Below are positions 8,939 through 19,308 of a stretch of 64,000 bases of DNA, in pieces. Where the stretch lies: contig NZ_BMXP01000004.1 of NCBI RefSeq assembly GCF_014651815.1, forward strand, positions 144,578 to 208,577, read 5' to 3'. Every line of letters begins with the position of its first letter. The first letter of the stretch is position 1. Source of the DNA: Alteromonas halophila (lineage in GTDB: Bacteria > Pseudomonadota > Gammaproteobacteria > Enterobacterales > Alteromonadaceae). The notes beneath the pieces are model-generated. The model saw only the letters and a list, made by a program, of their open reading frames with translations. It was not told where the DNA came from and ran no database searches. Made by a program: the position numbers and the translations under genes.

Positions 8939-9523
8939 CTACGCCTCAGGGCTGAACATTTCCAGGTCGACCTGCTGCGCAATTAGCAATTCAATATCAC
9001 TGTCAGACAATAAACTGCGTAACTGCACTGCACTGCCTGATAGCTGTTCATGATGACAAATCAGGTACCACAGTCGTTTAGCAAACGCCGTCACACTTTC
9101 ATTCTGACGATAATGCAGTCCATTACCATTATCGGCGCTACTTTTAGCGAGCAAACTGAACAATTGCGCCAGCAGCTCACTGGCCTGCTCTATATTCTGT
9201 CGCTGGGCTGCCACCGCTTCCTGCAGGCTGCTTTGTATGACAAACAGGTTGTCGCACGCTACCTGTATCTGCTTTTTCCTGCGACTGCTTCGCGTGGTGT
9301 GATCGTGAAGCGGCGCCAGCAGGCGAGCCTTGATCCCTGAAAGCGCTGCACAGGCAGGTAACCGGTGCTCAAGCAAAAGTTGCTCAGCCTGTTCAATCCA
9401 CTGAAACAAGCTGGGTAAAAACTGCGGATCTTTTACTTCCATACGTTTAACCAGTGCAGGAAAGCTAAGCAATAACTGGTTGGCATTTTCAAGCAGCAGC
9501 ACCCGTGAACGCAGCATGGGCAT
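8939..9523 (-). CDS. Uncharacterised helical protein, third gene of the DUF2589 cassette
   Basis: A 194-residue protein of unrecognised family with no signal peptide or membrane segment. It is rich in Leu, Gln, Ala and Glu and reads as almost entirely alpha-helical (ANQLLLSFPALVKRME, FQWIEQAEQLLLEHRL, RQNIEQASELLAQLFSLL). A basic patch (TRSSRRKKQ) lies near residue 80. Its ATG shares an A with the stop of the preceding gene (TAATG), so the two are translationally coupled. It is the last gene of a three-gene minus-strand unit and most likely works with the two proteins before it. No function can be assigned. Confidence 0.6.
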   Translation of the reverse strand: MPMLRSRVLLLENANQLLLSFPALVKRMEVKDPQFLPSLFQWIEQAEQLLLEHRLPACAALSGIKARLLAPLHDHTTRSSRRKKQIQVACDNLFVIQSSLQEAVAAQRQNIEQASELLAQLFSLLAKSSADNGNGLHYRQNESVTAFAKRLWYLICHHEQLSGSAVQLRSLLSDSDIELLIAQQVDLEMFSPEA

Positions 9524-10227
9524 TATTCCGGTAACAGTTTACGGGTAACATCACCATCGCTTTGCTCGATTTGCTGCCACTCCATGCCGTCTTCAGTGAT
9601 GCGCATTTTAATATGAACAATGCTCTCTGGCTTCTGCTCTTTCAACAGATGCGATTCAGCAATCACATTCATGTCACCCAGTCTGGTTTTTTGCGTATTG
9701 CTGAGGATCAGCCGTTCTGCGGCTTGCTGAATGCGCTCCGACAGTTGCGCTTCGTGCGCGTCCTGCTCGCGTTTTATCAGCTTGTTCTCCAGTGCTATCC
9801 GGGTCACCTCTTTGGCAAGATGCGAACTGTACTGGGCGACCGGCGTCAGTTTTCGTTGTTTATTGATGTCTAACTCAAGCTGATTGGCATTGTCAGACAT
9901 CAGTGAACGCACTTCGCGGGAAGCCTTGAGCGGTAAACTGGTGCGCCCTAAATTCTTGGTAATTTCGTCATAAATGACTTTATTAAACTGCTGGTTTTTA
10001 ATGATATCGACCGAGTCTGCCAGCTCTTCTTCAGCTGACTCAATGGCCACCGGTATGGTCAGTTCCACATCGGCGATGCGCATGCGAGGGACAGCAAAGT
10101 GCCGCAGCAACTCATGCTTCGCATAGTCTTCTGCCACTTTCACCGTCTGTATATCCGCCATAACCCGTGCATTTGAAACACTGGAAATAATACTGCCCAG
10201 GTAATCATTGAGCTTTGGCATCCCCAC
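9523..10227 (-). CDS. Uncharacterised protein, second gene of the DUF2589 cassette
   Basis: A 234-residue cytoplasmic protein of no recognised family. Its start (MPKLNDYLGSIISSVSNARV) and the stretch HFAVPRMRIADVELTIPVAI loosely parallel the DUF2589 protein encoded upstream (VQELNS, TMLTIPALRIEELTIDF). That hints that the two are distant relatives or partners in a shared assembly, which is inference only. The middle is a long charged helical region (EVTRIALENKLIKREQDAHE). The C-terminus ends in a beta-like stretch (ESIVHIKMRITEDGMEWQQIE). It lies 59 bp downstream of the DUF2589 gene and overlaps the next gene by one base. Confidence 0.6.
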   Translation of the reverse strand: MGMPKLNDYLGSIISSVSNARVMADIQTVKVAEDYAKHELLRHFAVPRMRIADVELTIPVAIESAEEELADSVDIIKNQQFNKVIYDEITKNLGRTSLPLKASREVRSLMSDNANQLELDINKQRKLTPVAQYSSHLAKEVTRIALENKLIKREQDAHEAQLSERIQQAAERLILSNTQKTRLGDMNVIAESHLLKEQKPESIVHIKMRITEDGMEWQQIEQSDGDVTRKLLPE

Positions 10228-10286
10228 TCTCCTTGTTCAACCACAAAGACTAAGAAGACCAGTAAGGCTGGCCTCTTAGCAAAAGG

Positions 10287-10841
10287 CTAGGCAGACGCAG
10301 GCTCGACACTTGCAATGCTGTCTTCAAGCATGGTGAGTATGCGGTCCAGCCCTGCGGGAATTTCATCATTCACCGCTGTGACTTTAACCCCGAGGTTGTA
10401 GGTTTTCTCTACCGTCGTACCGCGTGTCGAGTTTCGTTTGTATGAGGCGGAGGCTTTGAAATTCACTATTTTATAGTTAATCCCAAGCTCAGCACTTGCA
10501 GCAAACTCACTGGATACGCTGGCCGTTTCGGTAGACGTTAATTTCGCGTTGAAATCAATGGTAAGTTCTTCAATACGCAGTGCCGGAATTGTCAGCATGG
10601 TAAGAAACGGCACTTTTATTTTGACTTCTTTGGTTTCAAAATCGGTACTATCAGCGTTTGGCACCGACTTTTCAAACTCAAAGTCGACGTACCTCAACTG
10701 ATTATTGTCAAATCCTACTTCCTGAATAAAACTGACCTGAGACATTGACGCTGCATGCTGTGCCTGAACGGCAGCCTGCAGTGGACCTCCAATGTACACA
10801 CTAAAGTCGAGACTATTTAGCTCCTGAACTAAATTAGGCAT
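10287..10841 (-). CDS. DUF2589 family protein
   Basis: A 184-residue protein with the features of DUF2589: an N-terminal IGGPLQAAVQAQHAASMSQV helix, then FIQEVGFD, then two beta-rich blocks (FLTMLTIPALRIEELTIDFN and LGINYKIVNFKASASYKRN) and an acidic tail. There is no signal peptide. The family is widespread in proteobacteria, and I know of no established function. It is the first gene of a three-gene unit, preceded by GGAGCGAAG and a leader of about 220 bp. The unit ends at a bidirectional terminator shared with suhB. Confidence 0.75.
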   Translation of the reverse strand: MPNLVQELNSLDFSVYIGGPLQAAVQAQHAASMSQVSFIQEVGFDNNQLRYVDFEFEKSVPNADSTDFETKEVKIKVPFLTMLTIPALRIEELTIDFNAKLTSTETASVSSEFAASAELGINYKIVNFKASASYKRNSTRGTTVEKTYNLGVKVTAVNDEIPAGLDRILTMLEDSIASVEPASA

Positions 10842-11066
10842 AACTTCGCTCCTTGTACGGGCGTGTCGGTGGGTACTGCTCTCCTTACAGCTTCAGTTAT
10901 TTAAAATATCAACAGCTTTGATTATTCGCCAATTTTTACTTAGAACAATTTTGTTTGTTTTTTGACCAGAAAGGAATACAAAAGTGATAAGCTGCGAATC
11001 AGTGCCGCCATTGCGTCTAACGTCATGGCGGCGCTGCTGCACACATATTTGGATAAACGATACGCA

Positions 11067-12278
11067 TCACCCTTTAAGCGGTGAAAACCTGCTTGCTGTT
11101 GGCGACGACGCACTGACCCTGCCTTTAAGGCCAAACAAACTACGCAACCCGGGTACCCGCTTTATGCCTTCATAGCTAAGCATACAGCCAACGACGGTAC
11201 CAGCAAGAATAAGCAGAAACGATAATGATGCCGGCAACAACGTGCTGCTGAGTACATAAGCCAGAACGACAATTAACGTTTGATGCAGCATGTAATAGGG
11301 CAATACCGCCTGATTGAAATAGCGCGTGACTGAGGATGGCCGGGCAAGGTAGCGCGACCCGTAGCCGAGGATAGCTCCCAGCCAGCACCAGTGATTGCCA
11401 GTGACAATGCCGCCGATCAGTGGCCATAACCAGAACGGTGCCTCTTCCCGGGCCGGTATGTCACCAAGCACGCCATGACGATCCAGTATAAGCAGCGTGT
11501 ATGTGCACATAGCAATCAGCAGCAGCACGCGGCGATGCTGCACAACGTTGCGCCAGAGCAGCGGGCGGTTAACAATCACCATGCCAACCAGCATCACCAG
11601 CCCATACTTAGCATGGTTATACCAGTCTGATATCAGATCATGGGTCACAGGGTACGCTTCGCGCAGGTTTAACCAGATATATGTGGTCGCAGTTACTACC
11701 AGCGGCAAGAAGACAGCGACATGATCAGTCCACCCGGGTAAGCGGCTTATCACGCGCGTTAATAAGGGATAGAGGCCTGCAACAATAACGCTGTAGCAAA
11801 ACAGATAAGGTAAAAACCACAAATGATTCCAGGTCAGCAGGCCAATGACAGACTGTTCATCCGGCAGGTAATCGGTAGCGGGATTGATGTAGTGACCATA
11901 AAACTCCCAGAACGAAATACTGACTAGCCCGTTCACCCTGCCCTCTACATAGGCCTGGGGTGCGACCACCACAAACATACCAAACACCAGTGGCAGCAAC
12001 AGTCGCTGCGTGCGCTCTTTCAGACAGGACAAGGCAGGCCTCCGTGAAAGGACCGCGCCCAGGACCATAGCGGAAATTAAGAATAACAGTGACATACGCC
12101 ATTGATTGGTAAGGATCATCACATCCTGCAACCAGACGAACTGCACGTCGCTTTTTATATGCCAGCCCCAGTCCGCCACATAGTACATACCAATGTGATA
12201 CAAAATCAGTACCCCGAATGCGAGAACCCGCATATTGTCCAGCGCATCATAGCGCTGATGATGATTTGCTTGCTTCAT
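11067..12278 (-). CDS. Membrane acyltransferase, acyltransferase-3/OpgC-like family
   Basis: A 403-residue inner-membrane protein with about ten hydrophobic helices. The family start is visible (RYDALDNMRVLAFGVLILYHIGMYYV, with the His and Arg-containing first helix characteristic of the acyltransferase-3 fold). Later helices include LWFLPYLFCYSVIVAGLYPLL and YYMLHQTLIVVLAYVL. Members transfer acyl (often acetyl or succinyl) groups to extracytoplasmic sugars. It is divergent from a membrane-bound LytTR regulator, a pairing seen in other Alteromonadales that suggests local control. The acceptor cannot be read from the sequence. Confidence 0.85.
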   Translation of the reverse strand: MKQANHHQRYDALDNMRVLAFGVLILYHIGMYYVADWGWHIKSDVQFVWLQDVMILTNQWRMSLLFLISAMVLGAVLSRRPALSCLKERTQRLLLPLVFGMFVVVAPQAYVEGRVNGLVSISFWEFYGHYINPATDYLPDEQSVIGLLTWNHLWFLPYLFCYSVIVAGLYPLLTRVISRLPGWTDHVAVFLPLVVTATTYIWLNLREAYPVTHDLISDWYNHAKYGLVMLVGMVIVNRPLLWRNVVQHRRVLLLIAMCTYTLLILDRHGVLGDIPAREEAPFWLWPLIGGIVTGNHWCWLGAILGYGSRYLARPSSVTRYFNQAVLPYYMLHQTLIVVLAYVLSSTLLPASLSFLLILAGTVVGCMLSYEGIKRVPGLRSLFGLKGRVSASSPTASRFSPLKG

Positions 12279-12392
12279 CCCTGCTTCTCCTATTGAATAT
12301 ACCCTGGCTGTGCATCGACAGTCTGATTAAACGCGCATGACATGCTGAAAAACACGTGAGAGTGACGGTACGCAAGGGATGAGGGATAAGAG

Positions 12393-13286
12393 GTGAATAG
12401 CTGGGACGAAAAGATGGGGCGCTTTTTACGTCGAACTGAGCAGTACCACCTGCTGATGTTAATCGGTGCCGCGTTTATCTATTTTATGGTTAACAACACC
12501 ATTAACGCAGCCTCGTCCTGGACTGAGCTTAGTCGTGACCCGGCCAACACCAGTGCACTGTGGGAACCCTACGTCTGGGAATACACCAGTGCGCTGAGCA
12601 CCACTTTATTGCTGCTGCCACTGATTTTCATTATCCGGCGGATGGCGCATGCTGAGTACGGCCTAAAAAAGTTGTTGCTGATCCACCTTTGTCTCGGCAG
12701 CTTGTTTTCTGTATGCCATGTGGCACTGATGGTAGGCCTGCGCAAAGCCGTTTACAGTATCACTGAACGAAGCTACGACTTCGGCCCCATCGTCGGGGAA
12801 TTTTTCTATGAGTACCGAAAAGACCTCTGGGGATATGCAACGTTGCTTGCCACCTATTACTTAATCCACTTCGTCTATCAGCGACTGATTGGCGAAGCCG
12901 CGCCAGTGGCGACTGAACCGCTAACAGATACGCCTGCCACACCGGGACTTCCCGCGCATCTGCTGGTCAAAAAACTGAACCGTGAATTTCTGGTGCGCCT
13001 GAATGATGTACTCTGGGTAGAAGCGGCGGGCAATTATGTGAACCTGCACACCGAAGATGGGGTGTACCCGCTACGCATGACCATGAAACAGTTTTGTACG
13101 GATGCACGCGCCCATCATATCTATCGCATTCACCGCTCCTATGCCACCCGTGCACAGGCCATCAGTACTATCGAGTATGATGATACGGGTGACGGCACCC
13201 TCACCTTAACGACCGGCACCGCACTGCCCGTATCACGGCGCTACAAAGACAGCCTGAAAGCGGCATTCTCACCAGCTTTGACCTGA
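12393..13286 (+). CDS. Membrane-bound LytTR-domain transcription regulator
   Basis: A 297-residue protein with four predicted membrane helices in the first 170 residues (LLMLIGAAFIYFMV, ALSTTLLLLPLIFII, LLIHLCLGSLFSVCHVALMVG, YATLLATYYLIHFVYQ). A C-terminal LytTR DNA-binding domain (about 190-295) follows, with VRLNDVLWVEAAGNYVNLH, YRIHRSYATR and LPVSRRYKDSLKAAF. The GTG start is supported by the stretch GAGGGATAAGAG; a downstream ATG at 12414 is possible. It has no receiver domain, so it probably senses a membrane signal directly. Its divergent neighbour, the acyltransferase, is the obvious candidate target. Confidence 0.85.
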   Translation: MNSWDEKMGRFLRRTEQYHLLMLIGAAFIYFMVNNTINAASSWTELSRDPANTSALWEPYVWEYTSALSTTLLLLPLIFIIRRMAHAEYGLKKLLLIHLCLGSLFSVCHVALMVGLRKAVYSITERSYDFGPIVGEFFYEYRKDLWGYATLLATYYLIHFVYQRLIGEAAPVATEPLTDTPATPGLPAHLLVKKLNREFLVRLNDVLWVEAAGNYVNLHTEDGVYPLRMTMKQFCTDARAHHIYRIHRSYATRAQAISTIEYDDTGDGTLTLTTGTALPVSRRYKDSLKAAFSPALT

Positions 13287-13495
13287 TAAGTAAGAAACGG
13301 TTACCGCTGCCAATCAACCCTGACCGTGGGTGCGGGTCAGTTACATGCCAGAGCATCACAATCTAAGGATGTTACAGGCGGCCAGCTGCGATATTGGTAT
13401 ATTGATGGTTGGGCCGGTGAGAGACAAAAAAACGTAATACGTGTAGTTGGGTTGAAGAGAAAGTCAGCGTGAAAGACGTAACAGGTTAATGATAC

Positions 13496-13524
13496 AAAAA
13501 GGCCGCTCATCTGAGCGGCCTTTT
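13496..13524. terminator. Bidirectional terminator after secF
   Basis: AAAAAGGCCGCTCA-tc-TGAGCGGCCTTTT is a perfect GC-rich stem with flanking A- and T-runs. It ends the minus-strand queA-to-secF operon and could also stop plus-strand transcripts from the LytTR gene. Confidence 0.9.
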
Positions 13525-13537
13525 GAATTTGCCTGGA

Positions 13538-14479
13538 CTAGGGCATTGGATCCAGATCCTCACCCTCTTTTTCTACCTGCGGCGGCATCAGATCTTCTTT
13601 ACTGATCCCCAGCGCCAGTGCAACTGAACTGGCGATGTAGATAGATGAGTAAGTACCTATCACAACACCAAACAGCAACGCTGTGGCAAAGCCATGAATA
13701 AGCGCGCCCCCTTTATAAAACAGTGCCAGCAATACCAGCACGGTAGTTAGTGAGGTAATGATAGTTCGGTTCAGAGTTTGCGTCAGTGACGTATTGACAA
13801 TATCGACCGGCTCGCTCTTACGGATCTTGCGGAAGTTTTCGCGGATTCGGTCTGACACCACGATGGTATCGTTAAGTGAATAACCAATCACCGCCAGAAC
13901 CGCAGCAAGGACGGTAAGATCAAACTCCAGTTGCAGAACCGAGAACAACCCCAGTGTCAGCACCACATCGTGCACAAGTGCGGAAACCGATCCAAGCGCA
14001 AACCGCCACTCAAAGCGCATCGCCACGTAGACCAGAATACAGATCAGGGCCACCAGCATTGCCAGTCCGCCCTGTTCAGTCAGTTCTTCACCGACATTCG
14101 GGCCAACAAACTCAATGCGGCGCATGTCCACCTGCGTGCCATCGGCGCGCAGCGCATCGATAACCTGGTTACCAATGGTGGCGGCTTTTACGCCATCGCG
14201 CGGCGCGATGCGAATAAGCACATCCTGACTGGTACCAAAGTTCTGCACTATGGCATCGTCAAAGTCTGCGGCGGTCAGCTGGTCACGGATTTGCTCAAGA
14301 TCAGCCGCTTCTTCATAGCCCACTTCGATCAGCGTACCGCCGGTGAAATCCAGCCCCCAGTTCAGTGAATTGGTGGCCAGCGACACAATTGAGCCAAGAA
14401 TAAGTAACGTTGACAGCACCAGCGCAGGAATGCGCAGTCGCATGAAATTGACGTCTTCGGATAACTTTAATAACTGCAT
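13538..14479 (-). CDS. secF: Protein translocase subunit SecF
   Basis: A 313-residue inner-membrane protein that, with SecD, uses the proton gradient to complete protein export through SecYEG. The first helix is followed by LNWGLDFTGGTLIEVGYE, the SecF signature. The RND-type six-helix core contains GYSLNDTIVVSDRIREN near the middle. ATG 14479 (MQLLKLSEDVNFMRLR) has AAGGAG upstream and is chosen over an ATG 14 codons earlier, which lies inside the secD coding region. It follows secD by 10 bp in the conserved operon. Confidence 0.95.
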   Translation of the reverse strand: MQLLKLSEDVNFMRLRIPALVLSTLLILGSIVSLATNSLNWGLDFTGGTLIEVGYEEAADLEQIRDQLTAADFDDAIVQNFGTSQDVLIRIAPRDGVKAATIGNQVIDALRADGTQVDMRRIEFVGPNVGEELTEQGGLAMLVALICILVYVAMRFEWRFALGSVSALVHDVVLTLGLFSVLQLEFDLTVLAAVLAVIGYSLNDTIVVSDRIRENFRKIRKSEPVDIVNTSLTQTLNRTIITSLTTVLVLLALFYKGGALIHGFATALLFGVVIGTYSSIYIASSVALALGISKEDLMPPQVEKEGEDLDPMP

Positions 14480-14489
14480 GCTGCGCTCC

Positions 14490-16334
14490 TTAAATCGCCA
14501 GTTTCTTAACGCGTTTACCACCCCAGATAGCGTTCACTATCACCCGGGTTGCCAGAATGGCGGTAAACATTGACGTGGCAATACCAATCATCAGCGTAAT
14601 TGAGAAGCCTTTAATCGGTCCTGTACCCACAGCGAACAGAATCAGTCCGGCGATAAAGGTTGTGATATTGGCATCTAAAATGGTTGAGAATGCACTGTCA
14701 TAACCATGATGTATTGCCTGTTGCGGGCTGCGCCCATCCCTGAGCTCTTCTCTTATCCGCTCAAAGATTAGTACGTTAGCATCCACCGCCATACCGACGG
14801 TCAGAACAATACCGGCCATGCCCGGCAGGGTCAGCGTCGCACCCGGGATCATCGACATGATACCCACAATCATCACCAGGTTACTGGCCAGTGCGATATT
14901 GGCAACCACACCAAATGCCTTGTAATAAACCAGCATAAAGGCCAGTACGGCGACCAGACCGTAAATAATGGCCTGCATACCCAGCTCAATGTTTTCTTTA
15001 CCCAGGCTTGGGCCAACCGTGCGCTCTTCGACAATCTGAATTGGCGCAATCAGCGCACCGGCACGCAGCAACAGCGCCAGGTCGCGGGCTTCACGCGGTG
15101 AGTCCAGCCCGGTGATCTGGAATTTACTGCCCAGTTGCGCGCGGATGGTTGCGACATTGATGACTTCCTGATGTTTCTCGAAAATCAGCTTGTCGTCTTC
15201 ATTGCGCTCGCCGGTCGCTTTGTACTCAATAAATACGGTAGCCATCGGATTACCGATATTGCCACGGGTTCCCCGCGACATTTTGCTGCCGCCTTCTGAG
15301 TCCAGTGAAATATTCACATTTGGCAGGCCGTACTCATCAACACCGGCGGTAGCGTCAACAATGTGACTTCCGGTCAGCATGACCCGTTTTTCCAGCAGTT
15401 GCGGTCTGCCCTGCTGATCTTCAATGATCATTGAGCCTGGCGGTACACGTCCGGCTACGGCGTCGCGCACATCATTGTCCTGATCAACCATTCTGAATTC
15501 CAGCGTTGCGGTTGCATTCAGAATTTCTTTAGCACGCGCGGTATCCTGGATACCTGGCAACTGAACTACAATGCGATCCGCGCCCTGCTTTTGCACCAGT
15601 GGCTCTGCAACACCCAGCTGGTTTACCCGGTTGCGGATAATAGTAATATTTTGCTTCACCGCGTTGTCACGGATCTGCTGCAGCTTAGCCTCTGAGAACG
15701 TGGCGCGCAATTCAAGATCCCCCACCTGTTCAAAGGTCAGGTCGCGGAACTGGTTGCGCAGAAAGAATTCGGCACTGTCCAGGGTGTCTTCATCACGAAA
15801 CGTAATGTCAACATAGTTATCGCGCTGCACAACCGTGCGGTAACGCAGGTCTTCTTCACGCAGCTGGGTGCGGAAACTGCTTTCGGCATCTTCCAGCGAT
15901 TTGAGGATCACTTCGCTCATGTCCACTTCCATCAGAAAGTGAACACCGCCACGTAAATCCAGCCCCAGCTTCATGGGGGTACCGCCAAGATCTTCCAGCC
16001 ACGCCGGCGTGTCTGGCGCCAGATTCATGGCAACGTAGTAGTCGCCACTTAATGTCTGTTCCAGTGTTTCCCGGGCAACAAGCTGATTTTCAGCATTGTC
16101 CAGACGCACCAGGATCTGTTCGTTTTCAAACTCCACCCGTTTTGGCGTAATGTTTTTTTCGCTTAACGCCTGCGTCACTTCGTCGACCATCTGCTCGGTG
16201 ACCGTTGCGTCCCGGCCTGCGGAGATCTGCACCGCATGGTCTTCCCCGTAGAGGTTTGGAAGGGCATAAAGCGCACAGATGCCAATGACCAGAATGACCG
16301 TCAGCACCTTCCATATTGAATTCTTATTTAACAC
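14490..16334 (-). CDS. secD: Protein translocase subunit SecD
   Basis: A 614-residue inner-membrane partner of SecF. It has an N-terminal helix ([22 protein letters not shown]), a large periplasmic domain with [16 protein letters not shown] and the P1-head region. Six membrane helices at the C-terminus contain [21 protein letters not shown], the conserved proton-path motif. It starts with GTG after AAAAAGGAATGTGCT. A perfect 12-bp inverted repeat stands between yajC and this start and may modulate secD translation. Confidence 0.96.
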   Translation of the reverse strand: MLNKNSIWKVLTVILVIGICALYALPNLYGEDHAVQISAGRDATVTEQMVDEVTQALSEKNITPKRVEFENEQILVRLDNAENQLVARETLEQTLSGDYYVAMNLAPDTPAWLEDLGGTPMKLGLDLRGGVHFLMEVDMSEVILKSLEDAESSFRTQLREEDLRYRTVVQRDNYVDITFRDEDTLDSAEFFLRNQFRDLTFEQVGDLELRATFSEAKLQQIRDNAVKQNITIIRNRVNQLGVAEPLVQKQGADRIVVQLPGIQDTARAKEILNATATLEFRMVDQDNDVRDAVAGRVPPGSMIIEDQQGRPQLLEKRVMLTGSHIVDATAGVDEYGLPNVNISLDSEGGSKMSRGTRGNIGNPMATVFIEYKATGERNEDDKLIFEKHQEVINVATIRAQLGSKFQITGLDSPREARDLALLLRAGALIAPIQIVEERTVGPSLGKENIELGMQAIIYGLVAVLAFMLVYYKAFGVVANIALASNLVMIVGIMSMIPGATLTLPGMAGIVLTVGMAVDANVLIFERIREELRDGRSPQQAIHHGYDSAFSTILDANITTFIAGLILFAVGTGPIKGFSITLMIGIATSMFTAILATRVIVNAIWGGKRVKKLAI

Positions 16335-16350
16335 AGCACATTCCTTTTTC

Positions 16351-16383
16351 GCCGGTACCGGTCACTGTTACACCGGTACCGGC
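16351..16383 (-). promoter_or_regulatory. Strong hairpin between yajC and secD
   Basis: GCCGGTACCGGT-N9-ACCGGTACCGGC is a perfect 12-bp inverted repeat. On the minus strand it ends just before the secD ribosome-binding site. There is no T-run, so it is not an intrinsic terminator. An mRNA-stability or translation-control element is the likelier role. Confidence 0.6.
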
Positions 16384-16391
16384 ACCAACGG

Positions 16392-16727
16392 TTAGAGCGA
16401 CTTCATTGTGCCTTTTGGCAGCACAGCGGTAACGGAGGTTTTTTGCACCACAATGTTATTGGTGTCATTCAGAGCAATTTCGATAAAGTCTTTATCTTCT
16501 GCAACCTTGGTGATGCGGCCCACCAGACCGCCCTGGGTGAGGATTTCATCGCCTTTGCCAAGTGACGCCACCAGATTTTTGTGCTCTTTAACACGCTTGG
16601 CCTGCGGGCGATAAAGTAAAAAGTAAAAAATCAGGCCAAACACGGCCAGCATGATCAGCATTTGTAAACCGTCACCAGACTGACTTCCGCCGGACTGCGC
16701 GTACGCATTTGAAATAAATAAACTCAT
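16392..16727 (-). CDS. yajC: Preprotein translocase accessory subunit YajC
   Basis: A 111-residue single-pass inner-membrane protein associated with SecDF. A short N-terminus rich in Ser and Gly precedes one hydrophobic helix (LQMLIMLAVFGLIFYFLLYRPQAKR). A cytoplasmic domain then carries the family motif VASLGKGDEILTQGGLVGRI. Its position between tgt and secD is the classic arrangement. Confidence 0.95.
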   Translation of the reverse strand: MSLFISNAYAQSGGSQSGDGLQMLIMLAVFGLIFYFLLYRPQAKRVKEHKNLVASLGKGDEILTQGGLVGRITKVAEDKDFIEIALNDTNNIVVQKTSVTAVLPKGTMKSL

Positions 16728-16751
16728 AAATTTCCCCAGTAATTATCGTTG

Positions 16752-17864
<1,113 letters not shown>

Positions 17865-17944
17865 TCATGCATTCCTGTTATTGCACGGAACCGTGCCAAA
17901 ACCAGTAAAAATTGGCGGCGATTATACCAGCATTCACACTGAGA

Positions 17945-19027
17945 TCATTCCCGAACATCTATGTTTCTTGTTGACTGATCTTCTGACTGCGCACCTTCTA
18001 TAAACATACTGTCGCCATAGCTGAAGAAACGGTATTCCTTCTCGATGGCCTGCTTATAGGCTTCCATCACATTATCCCTGCCAGCAAACGCACTGATCAG
18101 CATCATCAGTGTTGATTCTGGCAAATGGAAGTTGGTAAACATGGCGTCGACCACTTTGAATTTAAAGCCCGGATAAATAAAAATATCGGTATCGGCGTAG
18201 AAAGGCAGAATAGCTTTGTCAGAGGCTTCTGCAGCCACCGCTGCAGACTCGAGCGATCGTACCGAGGTGGTACCCACCGCTATCACACGCTTACCGGCGG
18301 CTTTGGTGGCGATCACAGCATCGGCCACAGACTGGGGCACCTCGGCGTATTCGGCGTGCATCTTATGTTCCAGAATATTGTCCACCCGTACCGGCTGAAA
18401 CGTGCCAGCGCCAACATGCAGCGTCACAAATGCGGTGTTCACTCCTTTTTGTTTGAGCGCCGCCATGATGGCATCATCAAAATGCAGACCTGCGGTAGGT
18501 GCGGCAACGGCACCTGGCTTCTGGTTGTACACGGTCTGATACCGTTCTTTGTCGGTAGTCTCATCAGGCCGGTCAATATAGGGCGGCAGCGGCATGTGCC
18601 CGTATTCTTCCAGCAGTGTCAGGGCTGGCGTATCGTGTTCGAAACGCAATTCAAACAGCGCCTCCTGGCGGCCAGTCACAGTGACCGTCACTGCATCCTC
18701 CAGCAACAGCGTAGCGCCAGGCTTTGGTGCCTTGCTGGCACGCACATGCGCCAGCGCAGTGTGGGTATCCAGCAAACGCTCAATCAGTACCTCAACCTGC
18801 CCGCCGGTTTCCTTTTTGCCCAGCAACCGTGCCGGGATCACACGGGTGTTGTTAAACACCAGCAGGTCTCCCTCATCGACAAGTGACAGCATTTCAGCAA
18901 ACATGGTGTGGCTAATCTGACCGCTCTTACCATCAAGGTGCAGCAACCGGCTGGCCGTGCGCTTTGGGGTTGGGTATTTAGCAATGAGGTGTTCGGGAAG
19001 CGTAAAATTAAAATCTTGTCTTTTCAC
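17945..19027 (-). CDS. queA: S-adenosylmethionine:tRNA ribosyltransferase-isomerase
   Basis: A 360-residue enzyme that adds an epoxycyclopentanediol from SAM to preQ1-tRNA. The typical start ([18 protein letters not shown]), [37 protein letters not shown] and [18 protein letters not shown] are all present. It begins with GTG and lacks a clear ribosome-binding site, which is unusual for the first gene of an operon. The tail after [16 protein letters not shown] is a little longer than in E. coli. It is the promoter-proximal gene of queA-tgt-yajC-secD-secF. Confidence 0.95.
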   Translation of the reverse strand: MKRQDFNFTLPEHLIAKYPTPKRTASRLLHLDGKSGQISHTMFAEMLSLVDEGDLLVFNNTRVIPARLLGKKETGGQVEVLIERLLDTHTALAHVRASKAPKPGATLLLEDAVTVTVTGRQEALFELRFEHDTPALTLLEEYGHMPLPPYIDRPDETTDKERYQTVYNQKPGAVAAPTAGLHFDDAIMAALKQKGVNTAFVTLHVGAGTFQPVRVDNILEHKMHAEYAEVPQSVADAVIATKAAGKRVIAVGTTSVRSLESAAVAAEASDKAILPFYADTDIFIYPGFKFKVVDAMFTNFHLPESTLMMLISAFAGRDNVMEAYKQAIEKEYRFFSYGDSMFIEGAQSEDQSTRNIDVRE

Positions 19028-19065
19028 GGTGTATGCATCGCTTGGGTTAAGACAGGCACTGACGG

Positions 19066-19094
19066 TTGAGGTATTAATTGCAATACCTTTATAT
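19066..19094 (+). promoter_or_regulatory. Sigma-70 promoter of the candidate small RNA
   Basis: TTGAGG, 17 bases, then TTATAT matches -35 and -10 boxes on the plus strand. No plus-strand ORF follows, but an intrinsic terminator lies about 130 bp downstream. A second possible promoter (TTGAAT, 17 bases, CTTAAT) lies around 19117-19145. Confidence 0.45.
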
Positions 19095-19100
19095 CCCCAA

Positions 19101-19228
19101 CTATACCCATCATAGTTTGAATTTAGTCGCCGCCACCAGCTTAATCGGTTAAGATATCACCAGTTGTGAAGATGTTCTCCCGGAACATTCCTTTGTTGTT
19201 CTATGCCCGGTTGCTACCGGGCTTTTTT
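19101..19228 (+). ncRNA. Candidate small regulatory RNA between queA and a DUF6471 gene
   Basis: A plausible promoter and an intrinsic terminator bracket about 128 bp with no ORF on that strand; both flanking genes are on the other strand. The transcript would contain a small hairpin (ATGTTC-tcccg-GAACAT, 19172-19188), a short U-rich linker and the terminator stem GCCCGG-ttgcta-CCGGGC followed by TTTTTT. Hfq-dependent sRNAs commonly have this layout. I do not recognise the sequence as a named family such as Spot 42, RyhB, GcvB or 6S. Confidence 0.45.
19205..19228 (+). terminator. Intrinsic terminator with no upstream ORF
   Basis: GCCCGG-ttgcta-CCGGGC followed by TTTTTT is a good plus-strand terminator. 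Genes on both sides run on the minus strand, so it must serve a transcript that does not encode a visible protein. Confidence 0.8.
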
Positions 19229-19308
19229 CTTTCTGATGCCGGACTATCAGTCGCGAAGTTTACCTGACTACGCCGCGCTCGTCAGCCATGGCGGCTAAAT
19301 TGGCGCAC

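Noticed and set aside
14200..14225. Second MITE end (GCGAATAAG within secF)
   Set aside because: Only nine bases match, inside conserved coding sequence, and there is no partner repeat.
13931..14368. 145-codon frame antisense to secF
   Set aside because: Shadow of the strongly conserved secF coding sequence; His/Gln-rich composition typical of reverse-strand readings.
16351..16383. Intrinsic terminator between yajC and secD
   Set aside because: The stem is strong, but there is no T-run on either strand, and termination here would uncouple the conserved operon.
18125..18886. 253-codon frame antisense to queA
   Set aside because: Long, but entirely opposite a well-supported queA; Arg/His/Gly-rich composition typical of an antisense shadow.
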